Below the pieces are notes generated by a model. It was not told the DNA's origin and did not search any database. It worked only from the letters and a program-made list of their open reading frames with translations. Shown in pieces: positions 41,537 through 49,314 of a DNA stretch of 64,000 bases (its first letter is position 1; every line of letters starts with the position of its first letter). The DNA comes from Mycolicibacter senuensis. Its GTDB lineage: Bacteria > Actinomycetota > Actinomycetes > Mycobacteriales > Mycobacteriaceae. Location of the stretch: the NCBI RefSeq assembly GCF_002101885.1, contig NZ_LQPS01000043.1, positions 186,001 through 250,000 of the forward strand, in the 5' to 3' direction. The position numbers were made by a program, and so were the translations under genes.

Positions 41537-42474
41537 GGCTGGTCTCCGGCAGCTTCGTCGACGCCCTGGCTCTGCCAGCTGCCATAGCTGGTACCCGAAT
41601 CCTGGGTCCTCCATTCGATACGGCCGTTTGCGCTGCGGCCGAGGACGATCGCAGCCGCCGCACTCGGGCTGGCAAAGACCTGGTCGTGGGTGAAGCGTAG
41701 TGGCCCCTCGCCGTTGGGGGTGATAGTCCCATCCTGCCGGAGCTTTTCATGCAGCGCCTTGTAGCCGTCGTTGCCAACGCCGACCCACGTCGCCCGGGCA
41801 TGAGATCCCTCGATGACCGTGAATTCACCGTCGATCTCGCGAGCATGGGCGGTGATGCCTTCTTTCTTCAGATGCACCTCGAAAATGGGAGATTCAACGG
41901 CCACCGGAACGCGATCGGCAGCGGACGCGGCCGTTGCAACGATGGCGGTCGTTGCCGAACGAAATAGGTTGACGCCCAGCACCGGCAGGATGATCTTGGC
42001 CTGGGCGATGTAGTACTCCATGTCCGATACGTCTGCCTCGGGCAGGGCGATGGGGGTTGACGCTGTTCCGTTGGTGAGCCTGGCACGCTTGGCCAGCTGC
42101 GCCAAGGTGATGAACCGACTCTCCAGGTAGCGGGCATGAGCCTTGGTCAGGTTGGCGTCCTTGCTGGTCAACACGATGGCACGGTCCCAGAAATCCTTGC
42201 CGCCCTGATCTTCTGGGCGCGAATGCTGGTAGAGACGCTTGCTGATGTCATCACCCTCGCCGATGTAGGCGACCTGGCCGCCCATGCTGTCCGGGTCGTC
42301 GCCGAGCAGCAGATAGACACCGGTACGCGAGGTCTCCGGACGCTTCAGCAAGTCCGCCAGTTCGGAGCGGGGAGCGGCAACCACATGGCCGGTCCAGTTC
42401 ATGATCTCCGCAGTCAGCAACCCGCCCGGCGTGCCATCGGCCAGGAAGAGCCGCACCGACTTGCCGACGCTCAT
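41533..42474 (-). CDS. GIY-YIG nuclease with C-terminal DUF4357
   Basis: A 313-residue protein. The GIY-YIG nuclease core is at about 50-130 (GVYLLLG, then VAYIGEGDDISKRLYQH with the Arg-containing helix, then the Glu-rich region RYLESRFI). The last ~90 residues fit DUF4357 (EFTVIEGSHARATW to the end). Proteins with this pair of domains occur inside type I restriction operons. Here both ends overlap neighbours by ATGA. It may be an extra cleavage subunit or a regulator of restriction; neither is shown. Confidence 0.85.
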   Translation of the reverse strand: MSVGKSVRLFLADGTPGGLLTAEIMNWTGHVVAAPRSELADLLKRPETSRTGVYLLLGDDPDSMGGQVAYIGEGDDISKRLYQHSRPEDQGGKDFWDRAIVLTSKDANLTKAHARYLESRFITLAQLAKRARLTNGTASTPIALPEADVSDMEYYIAQAKIILPVLGVNLFRSATTAIVATAASAADRVPVAVESPIFEVHLKKEGITAHAREIDGEFTVIEGSHARATWVGVGNDGYKALHEKLRQDGTITPNGEGPLRFTHDQVFASPSAAAAIVLGRSANGRIEWRTQDSGTSYGSWQSQGVDEAAGDQP

Positions 42475-43509
42475 GCTTGTCCTCCCGGCTCTGGTTGATC
42501 GTCGTTTTTGCCTCGATCGAGCATCCCCCTGCTGAACCGGTCAAAGTCCGACTCGACAGCTTCGGACTCTTGCAGTTTGAACTTGTCGAACTCCACCGCT
42601 GCGTGTTCGGCCGCCAAGTCGTGGGAGACCTTGCCGGCTGAGGTCAGGATGTCGCGGTCGTTGAGAGTGAGAAACCCATCGAGCTTGGCGACCCAGTCAG
42701 CCATCCGCATCGGCACCCGGCGCTGTGCCTGCCCTTCGGCGAACACCAGGTACTGCTCGACCAGGTTGTTCAGCGCGCGCAGCTCGTCCTCGGTGTAGTA
42801 GTTCTTGGCGATCGTGGTGTCGGACTTTTTGATCCGAGCGCCCGCGCCAGCTGGTCAAGCCCATGTTGGGTTTTGCCGCATCAGCACGGCGGCGGATCAC
42901 CTCGGCGGCGGTTTGGCCGGTGATCGCCCAGTGCAGCTTGTTCTGCACGGTGGCGTAGAACGTCTGCGTGAGCTCGGCGGCCGGGTCGTAATCGAGCGAG
43001 GTGGCGTACACATCGGTGATCTTCTGATAGAAGCGCCGCTCGGAGGTGCGGATGTCTTGAATCCGCGACAGCAGTTCATCGAAATAGTCGAACGGCAGGT
43101 CGGGGTTCTTCAGCCGCTCGTCGTCGAGCACGAAGCCCTTGACGAGGTATTCGCGCAGCCGCTGGGTGGCCCAGATCCGGAACGCGGTGGCGATCCGCGA
43201 CTTCACCCGGTAGCCGACCGAGATGATCATGTCCAGGTTGTAGTGCGTAACCGTGCGCCGCACGTCGCGGCTGCCCTCGCGACGAACCGACAAGTAATCC
43301 TTGTGAGTTCCTTCCCGGGGCAGCTCCTGCTCCTCCAGGATGTTCAGGATATGCAGGCTGACGTTTTGCTGCGTGGTCTCGAACAGCTCCGCGATCTGGG
43401 ATTGGGTCAGCCAGACGGTTTCGCCGTCGAACCGGACGTCGACGCGGGTGTTGCCGGCTTCATCGCGGTAGACGAGAAACTGGCTGGGGGTGGGTTCCAG
43501 CTCGCTCAT
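42471..43509 (-). pseudogene. rhuM: RhuM-family protein, frameshifted
   Basis: Two overlapping frames together give one RhuM protein of about 345 residues. The first (from ATG 43509) carries the N-terminal part: VWLTQSQIAELFETTQQNVSLHI, RREGSRDVRRTVTHYNLDMIIS and onward to NMGLTSWRG. The second continues with ARIKKSDTTIAKNYYTEDELRALNNLVEQYL and ends EGQAQRRVPMRMADWVAKLDGFL to the stop at 42471. One extra C on the coding strand near 42840 explains the break. RhuM proteins, first named in a Salmonella island, are common in type I restriction loci. The function is unknown. If not a sequencing error, the gene is broken after about 220 residues. Confidence 0.82.
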
Positions 43510-44745
43510 GGTTCGAGGACCGGTAGGCGGGTGCGGCCGGTGAGGAGTTGCTGCATCATGCCTCGTTTGATGGCGTGGGTTTTGGTGAGGCGTCTTTGGA
43601 GACCAGCGATTTCGCGAACAACGTCCTCGAACACCGAGGTGATCGCAACTTGCTCTTTCACCGGCGGGATCTGCACGACTACCTGGCTTAATGACTTACC
43701 GTTGGTCAACGCGCGCGTAGTGCAACTGGCCGACGCGGTAATCTGCTTTCGAACATCGCTGATTTGAAACATATAGGCGAGGAATCGCGAATCACACTTG
43801 CCTGAGTATGGCCGCCCTCGCAGTATGAAGCCACTAAAGGCTGCATTGGGTATGTCGTCGATGAGAACGGCCGCCGTTCCGACTTCTTCAACGGTCTCAG
43901 AGGTTCGAGTGAAGAAGATGTCGCCCCGCTTCGCGGAGAACCGCTTGATCTCATCGCCAGTAAGAGTGACTCGCCCCCCTACATCTCGGGTGGTAATGAG
44001 CGGCCCGTTCATCACATCCATGAAATTCACGATCGGCGTACCCGACCCGAAGAACTGACTTGCCTTGTTGAGGCCGTTTCTGAACTCCATCAAGTCGCCC
44101 ACGCTGACCGCTTTCCATGGCGCGGCGAAGCCGGGAAGGCGGGTTTTGCCCGTAAGGAGCTGCTGCATCATGCCCTGCTTGATCGTCTGCTTCTTGGCGA
44201 TCAGCCGTTCGAGCGCGGCGACGAGTTTGTCAGCGTCTGAAAGCGCGTCGGCAATCTGCTGCTGCTCACGGACGCTTGCGGGAATCTGGAGTTGGAAATC
44301 TCGGATGTCACGCGGGCTGATGTGGGGGATCGCAGTGTGCGTCTTAACCGAGTCGACATGCTGCACAAAGTGGTCCGACGCTATCCACTGATGTAGAAGT
44401 TCCTGATGAATAGACATGCCGCGAAGGCGAGCAACCCTTTGTACTAGGTAGGCGGGCAGGTCGGAGGGAGATATCCGCGTGTGGCTTCGACCGACAAGAG
44501 CACCGTCCATGGCAACGACGATGTCGCCGTCTACCAGCCGGAAGGCGCGAAGCGATGGGGTCCTCTGCCGGCCAGTACATTGCAATGTCGGGCGACCAAT
44601 CCAGCACGCCACGTTTGACATTGGAGCCGCGAATGAGACGGATGCCGCTCCCGGAGAAGCGCGCACTTGCAAACGGGAAGCCAGTCATGGAGCTCGCAGA
44701 CTGCCCAATCGAAGTGCTGATCCAACCTGGCGGAAGCTCGTTCAT
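43506..44745 (-). pseudogene. hsdS: Type I restriction specificity subunit S, frameshifted
   Basis: A specificity subunit of about 412 residues when its two frames are joined. The first frame starts MNELPPGWISTSIGQ at 44745 and runs to YWPAEDP; the second resumes at SLRAFRLVDGDIVVAMDGALVGRS and runs to 43506. An extra base in a four-base G run (44557-44560; CCCC on the coding strand) accounts for the shift, near residue 63. The two target-recognition domains each end in a conserved helix, IKQGMMQQLLTGKTRLPGF and IKRGMMQQLLTGRTRLPV. As read, neither methylation nor cleavage could find its target. Overlaps hsdM and rhuM by ATGA. Confidence 0.85.
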
Positions 44746-47174
44746 TCGACCCCCATGTCAACCAGATGTTGGAGGAGCTTCGCTTCACTCGTCTCGAGTT
44801 CTGTGCTCAAAGTGCCGACCGTCTCGGCGTATCGTTCGCCGAGTTCTCGGATGCGGGCCACGAGCGCGCGTGTTAGCGAGTTGACCTCCTGGGCGACCTG
44901 ACCGGCGACCGTCACATGCCACTTGTCGTCCAGCACCAACTCCTTGACCTCCGGCAGCGTCAGCTCCCCGTACTTGGTCAACGTCGCCGTATGGAGTGCC
45001 GCCTGCGCCTCCTTGGCCTTCTTCTTGGCGGCGGCCTCGGCGTCATACAGCCCGATCAGATGCGTCAGGGCATCGATCTCGTCGGTGTCGGCCTTCTCCC
45101 GCCGCGCCTCCTTGAGCCGCGCAGCGGCGAGCGCCTTGGTGATCTTGTCGTCGTCCATCGCCTCGGCGAGTAGGCCGTCGTCACCGCCGTTTTCCTCGAC
45201 GTACTCCTCCACGGCACGGGCGCACTCCTCGGCCGCGGCATTCAGCTCGTCGATCTCGGCCTGCTCGGCGGTGAAATACCGAGCCACCACCAGCGCCGGC
45301 GGAATGAGATCCATCTTGTACTTTGCGGCACCCCGCCCAGATCCGCTGACCAGATCGGCCGTCTCGGACAGCCCGCGGCCCTTGTCCTCGATGGTCTTGC
45401 GGGGCTTGGCCGCCTCCATCCAGCCGACGTTCATGATCAGGAACACGTCGTCGTGCATGACGGTGTGCCAGTAGGTCATCAACTGCTCATAGACGTCGTA
45501 CTCATCGAGCAGTGCCACACCCTTGAATCGGGACAGCAGATCATCACCGAGGGTGGCAATCAGCTCGTTGGGCACGGTGTCGGCGTCGATGGCCTGCAAC
45601 AGGGGGCGGTGTTTGGCGAACCAGGTGCCGACCTTGCGGGCGGCTTTCTTGGTGAACGCCGCGAAATCATCGGAGTCCAGGATGGTCTGCTGCACCTCGG
45701 TGATGTCCACCCGCAGCTCGCTGTAGCCCTTGCGTTTGTGCTTGAACAGCGCACCGCGCAGATCGGGGAACGCGTCCCAGTAGGCGCTCAGCGCATCGAG
45801 GTCGTGGTTGGGGATGCCGCCGTGCAGATGCGCGTAGAGGTCTTGCAGGTCTTCGGGTTCGGAGGTGTCGATGTAGCGGGGGATGTTGAGGTTGTAGTCA
45901 TTTTTCGGATCGGCGATCTCGGTCAACGGCACCATCCGCGAATACCGGTCCACCTCCAAGCGTTTGGTGAACACGTCGACGATCTTGCGGATGTCCTGGC
46001 TGCGCAGCCGGTTCTTCGGCCCGTCCTTGATGAAGCCCGCCGACGCGTCGATCATGAACACCCCGGTGCGCCCGGCGGCACCGGCCTTGTCGATCACCAC
46101 GATGCACGCCGGAATCCCGGTGCCGTAGAACAGGTTCGCTGGCAACCCGATGATGCCCTTGAGGTAGCCGCGCTTGAGCAGTTCGGTGCGGATGGTGGCC
46201 TCGGCGTGGCCGCGGAACAGCACCCCGTGCGGCAGGATGATCGCCGCCTTGCCGGTGCTGGTCAGCGATTTGAGCACGTGCAGCAGGTAGGCGTAGTCGC
46301 CGTTCTTCTGCGGGGGCCGCCCGAACCCGTCGAAGCGGCCGTACTCGTTGTCCAGCCCGTTGGTCCAGGCCTTGTCGGAAAAAGGCGGGTTCATCACCGC
46401 GTAGTCGAATGTCTTCAACCGGTCTTGGTCGGTGAACTGCGGATCGGCCAGCGAATCACCCTTGCGGATTCCGGCGGTGGCGTTGCCGTGCAGGATCATG
46501 TTCATCTTGCACAGCGCCCAGGTGGCGTTGTCCTTCTCCTGGCCGTAGATGCTCATGCCGTGCGGCGCCTCGGCGGCGGCCTTGAGCAGCAGTGAGCCCG
46601 AACCGCACGCCGGGTCATAGACGGTGGTGTCGCGCGTCGTCGTCGCACCGATCCCGACCACCTTGGCCATCACCCGCGACACCTCCGCGGGGGTGTAGAA
46701 CTGGCCCTTGGACTTGCCGGACTCGGTGGCGAAATGCCGCATCAAATACTCGTAGGCGTCGCCGAGCAGGTCGTCGCCCTCGGCGCGCGAACCACGGAAA
46801 TCCAGGCCGTCGAAGATGGTGACCAGCGCCGAGAGCCGGTCCTGCATGGCCTTGCCCTTGCCGAGCTTCTCCTCGTCGTTGAAGTCGGCCAGGTCGATGA
46901 CCTTCTGCAGCCCGTTGGCCTCGGCCAGCTTGGCGATGATCTTGTTGAACCGGTCGCCGATCTCCTTGTCGCCCTTGGCTGCCAGCATGTCGTCGAACGA
47001 GCCGCCCTTGGGTACCTCGATGAGGCTGCGGGGGTCTTTGGCCTTGTCCGAGACGTACTTCATGAACAGCAGCGTCAGGATGTAGTCCTTGTACTGGCTG
47101 GCGTCCATGCCGCCGCGCAGCTCATCACAGGAGCGCCACAGTGAGCTGTAGAGGTCGGATTTCTTCAGGGCCAC
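44742..47174 (-). CDS. hsdM: Type I restriction-modification methyltransferase subunit M
   Basis: An 810-residue N6-adenine methyltransferase subunit. An N-terminal helical domain (MALKKSDLYSSLWRSCDEL) is followed by QFYTP (158-162), motif I DPACGSGSLL (187-196) and the catalytic NPPF (262-265). Unlike the ~500-residue classical HsdM, it has a ~300-residue C-terminal extension, charged and coiled-coil-like near the end. GTG start. It is the first gene of the restriction operon; the 46 bases to the TetR stop hold no promoter that I recognise. Confidence 0.96.
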   Translation of the reverse strand: MALKKSDLYSSLWRSCDELRGGMDASQYKDYILTLLFMKYVSDKAKDPRSLIEVPKGGSFDDMLAAKGDKEIGDRFNKIIAKLAEANGLQKVIDLADFNDEEKLGKGKAMQDRLSALVTIFDGLDFRGSRAEGDDLLGDAYEYLMRHFATESGKSKGQFYTPAEVSRVMAKVVGIGATTTRDTTVYDPACGSGSLLLKAAAEAPHGMSIYGQEKDNATWALCKMNMILHGNATAGIRKGDSLADPQFTDQDRLKTFDYAVMNPPFSDKAWTNGLDNEYGRFDGFGRPPQKNGDYAYLLHVLKSLTSTGKAAIILPHGVLFRGHAEATIRTELLKRGYLKGIIGLPANLFYGTGIPACIVVIDKAGAAGRTGVFMIDASAGFIKDGPKNRLRSQDIRKIVDVFTKRLEVDRYSRMVPLTEIADPKNDYNLNIPRYIDTSEPEDLQDLYAHLHGGIPNHDLDALSAYWDAFPDLRGALFKHKRKGYSELRVDITEVQQTILDSDDFAAFTKKAARKVGTWFAKHRPLLQAIDADTVPNELIATLGDDLLSRFKGVALLDEYDVYEQLMTYWHTVMHDDVFLIMNVGWMEAAKPRKTIEDKGRGLSETADLVSGSGRGAAKYKMDLIPPALVVARYFTAEQAEIDELNAAAEECARAVEEYVEENGGDDGLLAEAMDDDKITKALAAARLKEARREKADTDEIDALTHLIGLYDAEAAAKKKAKEAQAALHTATLTKYGELTLPEVKELVLDDKWHVTVAGQVAQEVNSLTRALVARIRELGERYAETVGTLSTELETSEAKLLQHLVDMGVE

Positions 47175-47220
47175 AGGTCAAGCTCCCGGGGTTCGGTGGT
47201 CATCTGATGCCGCAGCGAGC

Positions 47221-47904
47221 TTATCGACCGTCTCCGACACGATTATTTGGTTCGGGCAGTCCCAACCGTTGCGCGGTCACATCGCGAATCCGCGCAAAAT
47301 CACCACCGCAGCCCAGCACCCGCAGCGCGGCCTCAGCGGTGGTCCAGGGGTGATCGACCGGGCAGGCACCGTCGTCGCTGCGGCGGTTGATGACCGACTC
47401 CACCAACCGGAACGGCAGGTCCTCGGCGGCTGCAGGTCCGCCGTGCTGGGTGATCACCGTGGCTGAGAGCTCGCGGTAGTGGCCCCGCAACGCCTCCCGG
47501 CGCCGGCGGAACGCGGCGAAACGCTCCACGCGCAGCTCCGGGAGCAGATATAGGCTGCCCAGATTCCACACCCCACCGCACAGCTGGGCGGTGTCGGCGA
47601 CCACGAGGGTGTGCAGCCGGGGAGCCGCCGGGCCGTCCTCGGCGCGCAGCTCGGCGGCCAGTTGCAGTGAGGCGTCGACGGTTCCGGCCAGCAGCGCGTC
47701 GAGGATGTCCTCCTTGGCGGTGAAGTGGTGATACAGCGAGGCCTGCCGCATCCCGACAGCCTCGGCGATGCGCCGCGTCGACGTGCCGGAGTAGCCGATG
47801 GTGGTGAACAACTCCGCTGCCGCATCGAGGATTTCGTCGCGTGCGCTGCGGCCCGGGCGACGAGATGCCGTCAAACGGGGGCGGCCTCGTCGATCGGTGT
47901 TCAT
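47221..47904 (-). CDS. TetR-family transcriptional regulator of the DUF1989/carboxyltransferase cluster
   Basis: A 227-residue repressor-type protein. The N-terminal helix-turn-helix is at about 20-70 (DEILDAAAELFTTIGYSGTSTRRIAEAVGMRQASLYHHF, cited by position) and the rest is a helical ligand-binding domain. It diverges from the first DUF1989 gene across 76 bases that contain an imperfect palindrome. The arrangement suggests that it controls that cluster and itself. Confidence 0.92.
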   Translation of the reverse strand: MNTDRRGRPRLTASRRPGRSARDEILDAAAELFTTIGYSGTSTRRIAEAVGMRQASLYHHFTAKEDILDALLAGTVDASLQLAAELRAEDGPAAPRLHTLVVADTAQLCGGVWNLGSLYLLPELRVERFAAFRRRREALRGHYRELSATVITQHGGPAAAEDLPFRLVESVINRRSDDGACPVDHPWTTAEAALRVLGCGGDFARIRDVTAQRLGLPEPNNRVGDGR

Positions 47905-47942
47905 GCACTACACCTATCACGCGGCAACCCGTGCGCGACCAT

Positions 47943-47963
47943 TTTCTATCGATTGATAGGAAA
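47943..47963. promoter_or_regulatory. Candidate TetR operator
   Basis: An inverted repeat: CTATC (47946-47950), a GATT centre, and GATAG (47955-47959), with TTT on the left and GAAA on the right extending the symmetry. It lies just upstream of the -10 of the first DUF1989 gene, where a bound repressor would block RNA polymerase. Confidence 0.5.
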
Positions 47964-47968
47964 CATGT

Positions 47969-47974
47969 TAGGGT
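47969..47974 (+). promoter_or_regulatory. Candidate -10 hexamer for the DUF1989 cluster
   Basis: TAGGGT, 6 bases before the ATG at 47981. A leaderless transcript leaves no room for a guanidine riboswitch, so control would rest on the TetR protein. Confidence 0.45.
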
Positions 47975-47980
47975 CCGGTC

Positions 47981-48715
47981 ATGAGCACCGACTCGACCAG
48001 CGGAGCCCGCTCACATGCCCGGGCCCAGGCGCAGCGCGCCGAGATGCGGATACCGGCGACGCCGCAGGACGTCGACTCGTCGACGCTGATCTGGGCCGAG
48101 TCGATCCCACCGCACGGCTACGCCACCAAGGTGCTGGCCCGCGGCAGCCGGGTCCGGCTGATCGACGTCGACGGCGGGGCGTGCGCGCACCTGCTGGCCT
48201 ATCGCGCCGACGCGCCCTGGGAACGGCTCAATGTCGCCGACACCATGAAGGTGCCCTGGCAGGCCTATCTAGGCGCCGGGCATCCGCTGCTGTCTGATCA
48301 GGGCCGGTTGCTGGCCACCGTCGTCGCCGACTCATCCGGCCACCACGACCTGTTGTGCGGCCCCGACGCCGCCGGCCGGCGGCTGCTACTGCTGGCCGCG
48401 CTCAAGCACGGCATGGATATCCGCGACGTCGCGCCCTCGGTGGGCCTGTTCCGCGGTGTCCGGGTCGATCCGGTCAGCGGCGCACTGGAATTCACCGGTT
48501 CTGCCGGTCGGGGAGCGTCCGTCGACCTACTGATCCACCTTCCGGTGGTGCTGTCGCTGGCCAACACCGCACACCCACTGGATCCCGAACCGAACGTGAC
48601 CGCACTCGACGTGCTCGCCTTCAAAGCCGACGACCAGCTGACCGAACCGCTCAATGACGATCCGGAATACCTGCGCGCGCGGGAGAACACCGACGCGGTG
48701 GTGCGGGCATGGTGA
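47981..48715 (+). CDS. DUF1989 protein, urea-amidolyase-associated protein 1 / carboxyguanidine deiminase subunit
   Basis: A 244-residue DUF1989 protein of the UAAP1 type. Visible: IPPHGYATKVLARGSRVRLIDVDGGACAHLL and VVADSSGHHDLLCG, with Cys and His residues that probably bind metal. DUF1989 pairs next to 'urea carboxylase' genes have been shown in other bacteria to be carboxyguanidine deiminase (CgdA/CgdB), which converts carboxyguanidine to allophanate in guanidine use. The stop overlaps the second DUF1989 gene. Assignment as CgdA or CgdB is left open. Confidence 0.85.
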   Translation: MSTDSTSGARSHARAQAQRAEMRIPATPQDVDSSTLIWAESIPPHGYATKVLARGSRVRLIDVDGGACAHLLAYRADAPWERLNVADTMKVPWQAYLGAGHPLLSDQGRLLATVVADSSGHHDLLCGPDAAGRRLLLLAALKHGMDIRDVAPSVGLFRGVRVDPVSGALEFTGSAGRGASVDLLIHLPVVLSLANTAHPLDPEPNVTALDVLAFKADDQLTEPLNDDPEYLRARENTDAVVRAW

Positions 48716-49314
48716 CCGTCAGCGACGAGGTGGTGCCGGCCCGGGCGCCCTGGTCGAAGGTGGTGCGCGCCGGCGAGCGGCTGCAGATCATCGACCTGCA
48801 TGGCAACCAGGCGGTGGACTGCCTGCTCTACGACGCAACCGATCACACCTGGCGCTACAGCGCCCAGGCCACCGTGGCAGCCCAGCGCAACATCTTCGTG
48901 GGCACCGGTTCGGTGCTGCGCACCGCCGACGGGTCCGCGCTGATGACCGTCGTCGCCGACGACGTCGGCAACCACGACACCATCGCCGGAGCCTGCTCGC
49001 AGGAGTCCAACACACTGCGCTACGGCCACCACACCGGCCACCAGCACGCCTGCGCGGAGAACTTCCTCACCGAGGGCGCCAAACACGGCCTGGGCAAGCG
49101 CGACCTGGTCTCCAACATCAACTGGTTCATGAACGTCCCGGTCGAAGCCGACGGCACGCTGGGCATCGTCGACGGGATCTCGGCGCCGGGCAAGAGCCTG
49201 ACGTTGCGGGCCGAGACCGACACCCTGGTGCTGGTGTCGAACTGCCCGCAGATCAACAACCCCTGCAACGGTTTCGACCCGACCCCGGTGCGCATGGTGA
49301 TCACCCGCGAATGA
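48709..49314 (+). CDS. DUF1989 protein, urea-amidolyase-associated protein 2 / carboxyguanidine deiminase subunit
   Basis: A 201-residue DUF1989 protein, the partner of the previous one. Conserved metal-site stretches: DLHGNQAVDCLLYDA, GNHDTIAGACSQESN, HACAENF and NCPQINNPCNGF. It overlaps the upstream gene by 7 bases and the downstream gene by ATGA, which points to a fixed-stoichiometry complex. In the guanidine pathway the two subunits act on the product of the biotin-dependent carboxylase. Confidence 0.87.
   Translation: MVTVSDEVVPARAPWSKVVRAGERLQIIDLHGNQAVDCLLYDATDHTWRYSAQATVAAQRNIFVGTGSVLRTADGSALMTVVADDVGNHDTIAGACSQESNTLRYGHHTGHQHACAENFLTEGAKHGLGKRDLVSNINWFMNVPVEADGTLGIVDGISAPGKSLTLRAETDTLVLVSNCPQINNPCNGFDPTPVRMVITRE

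Noticed and set aside
44557..44560. Programmed ribosomal frameshift in hsdS
   Set aside because: There is no slippery heptamer or downstream pseudoknot that I can recognise; a mutation or sequencing error is simpler.
47905..47980. Guanidine riboswitch upstream of the DUF1989 genes
   Set aside because: The only leader space is 76 bases shared with a divergent promoter, and the predicted transcript is leaderless; no ykkC-type conserved segments were seen.
48654..49310. Possible N-terminal biotin carboxylase in the open frame upstream of the carboxyltransferase
   Set aside because: The frame continues upstream, but it reads antisense-like Arg/Gly/His sequence out of frame with the DUF1989 gene; no ATP-grasp motif is present.
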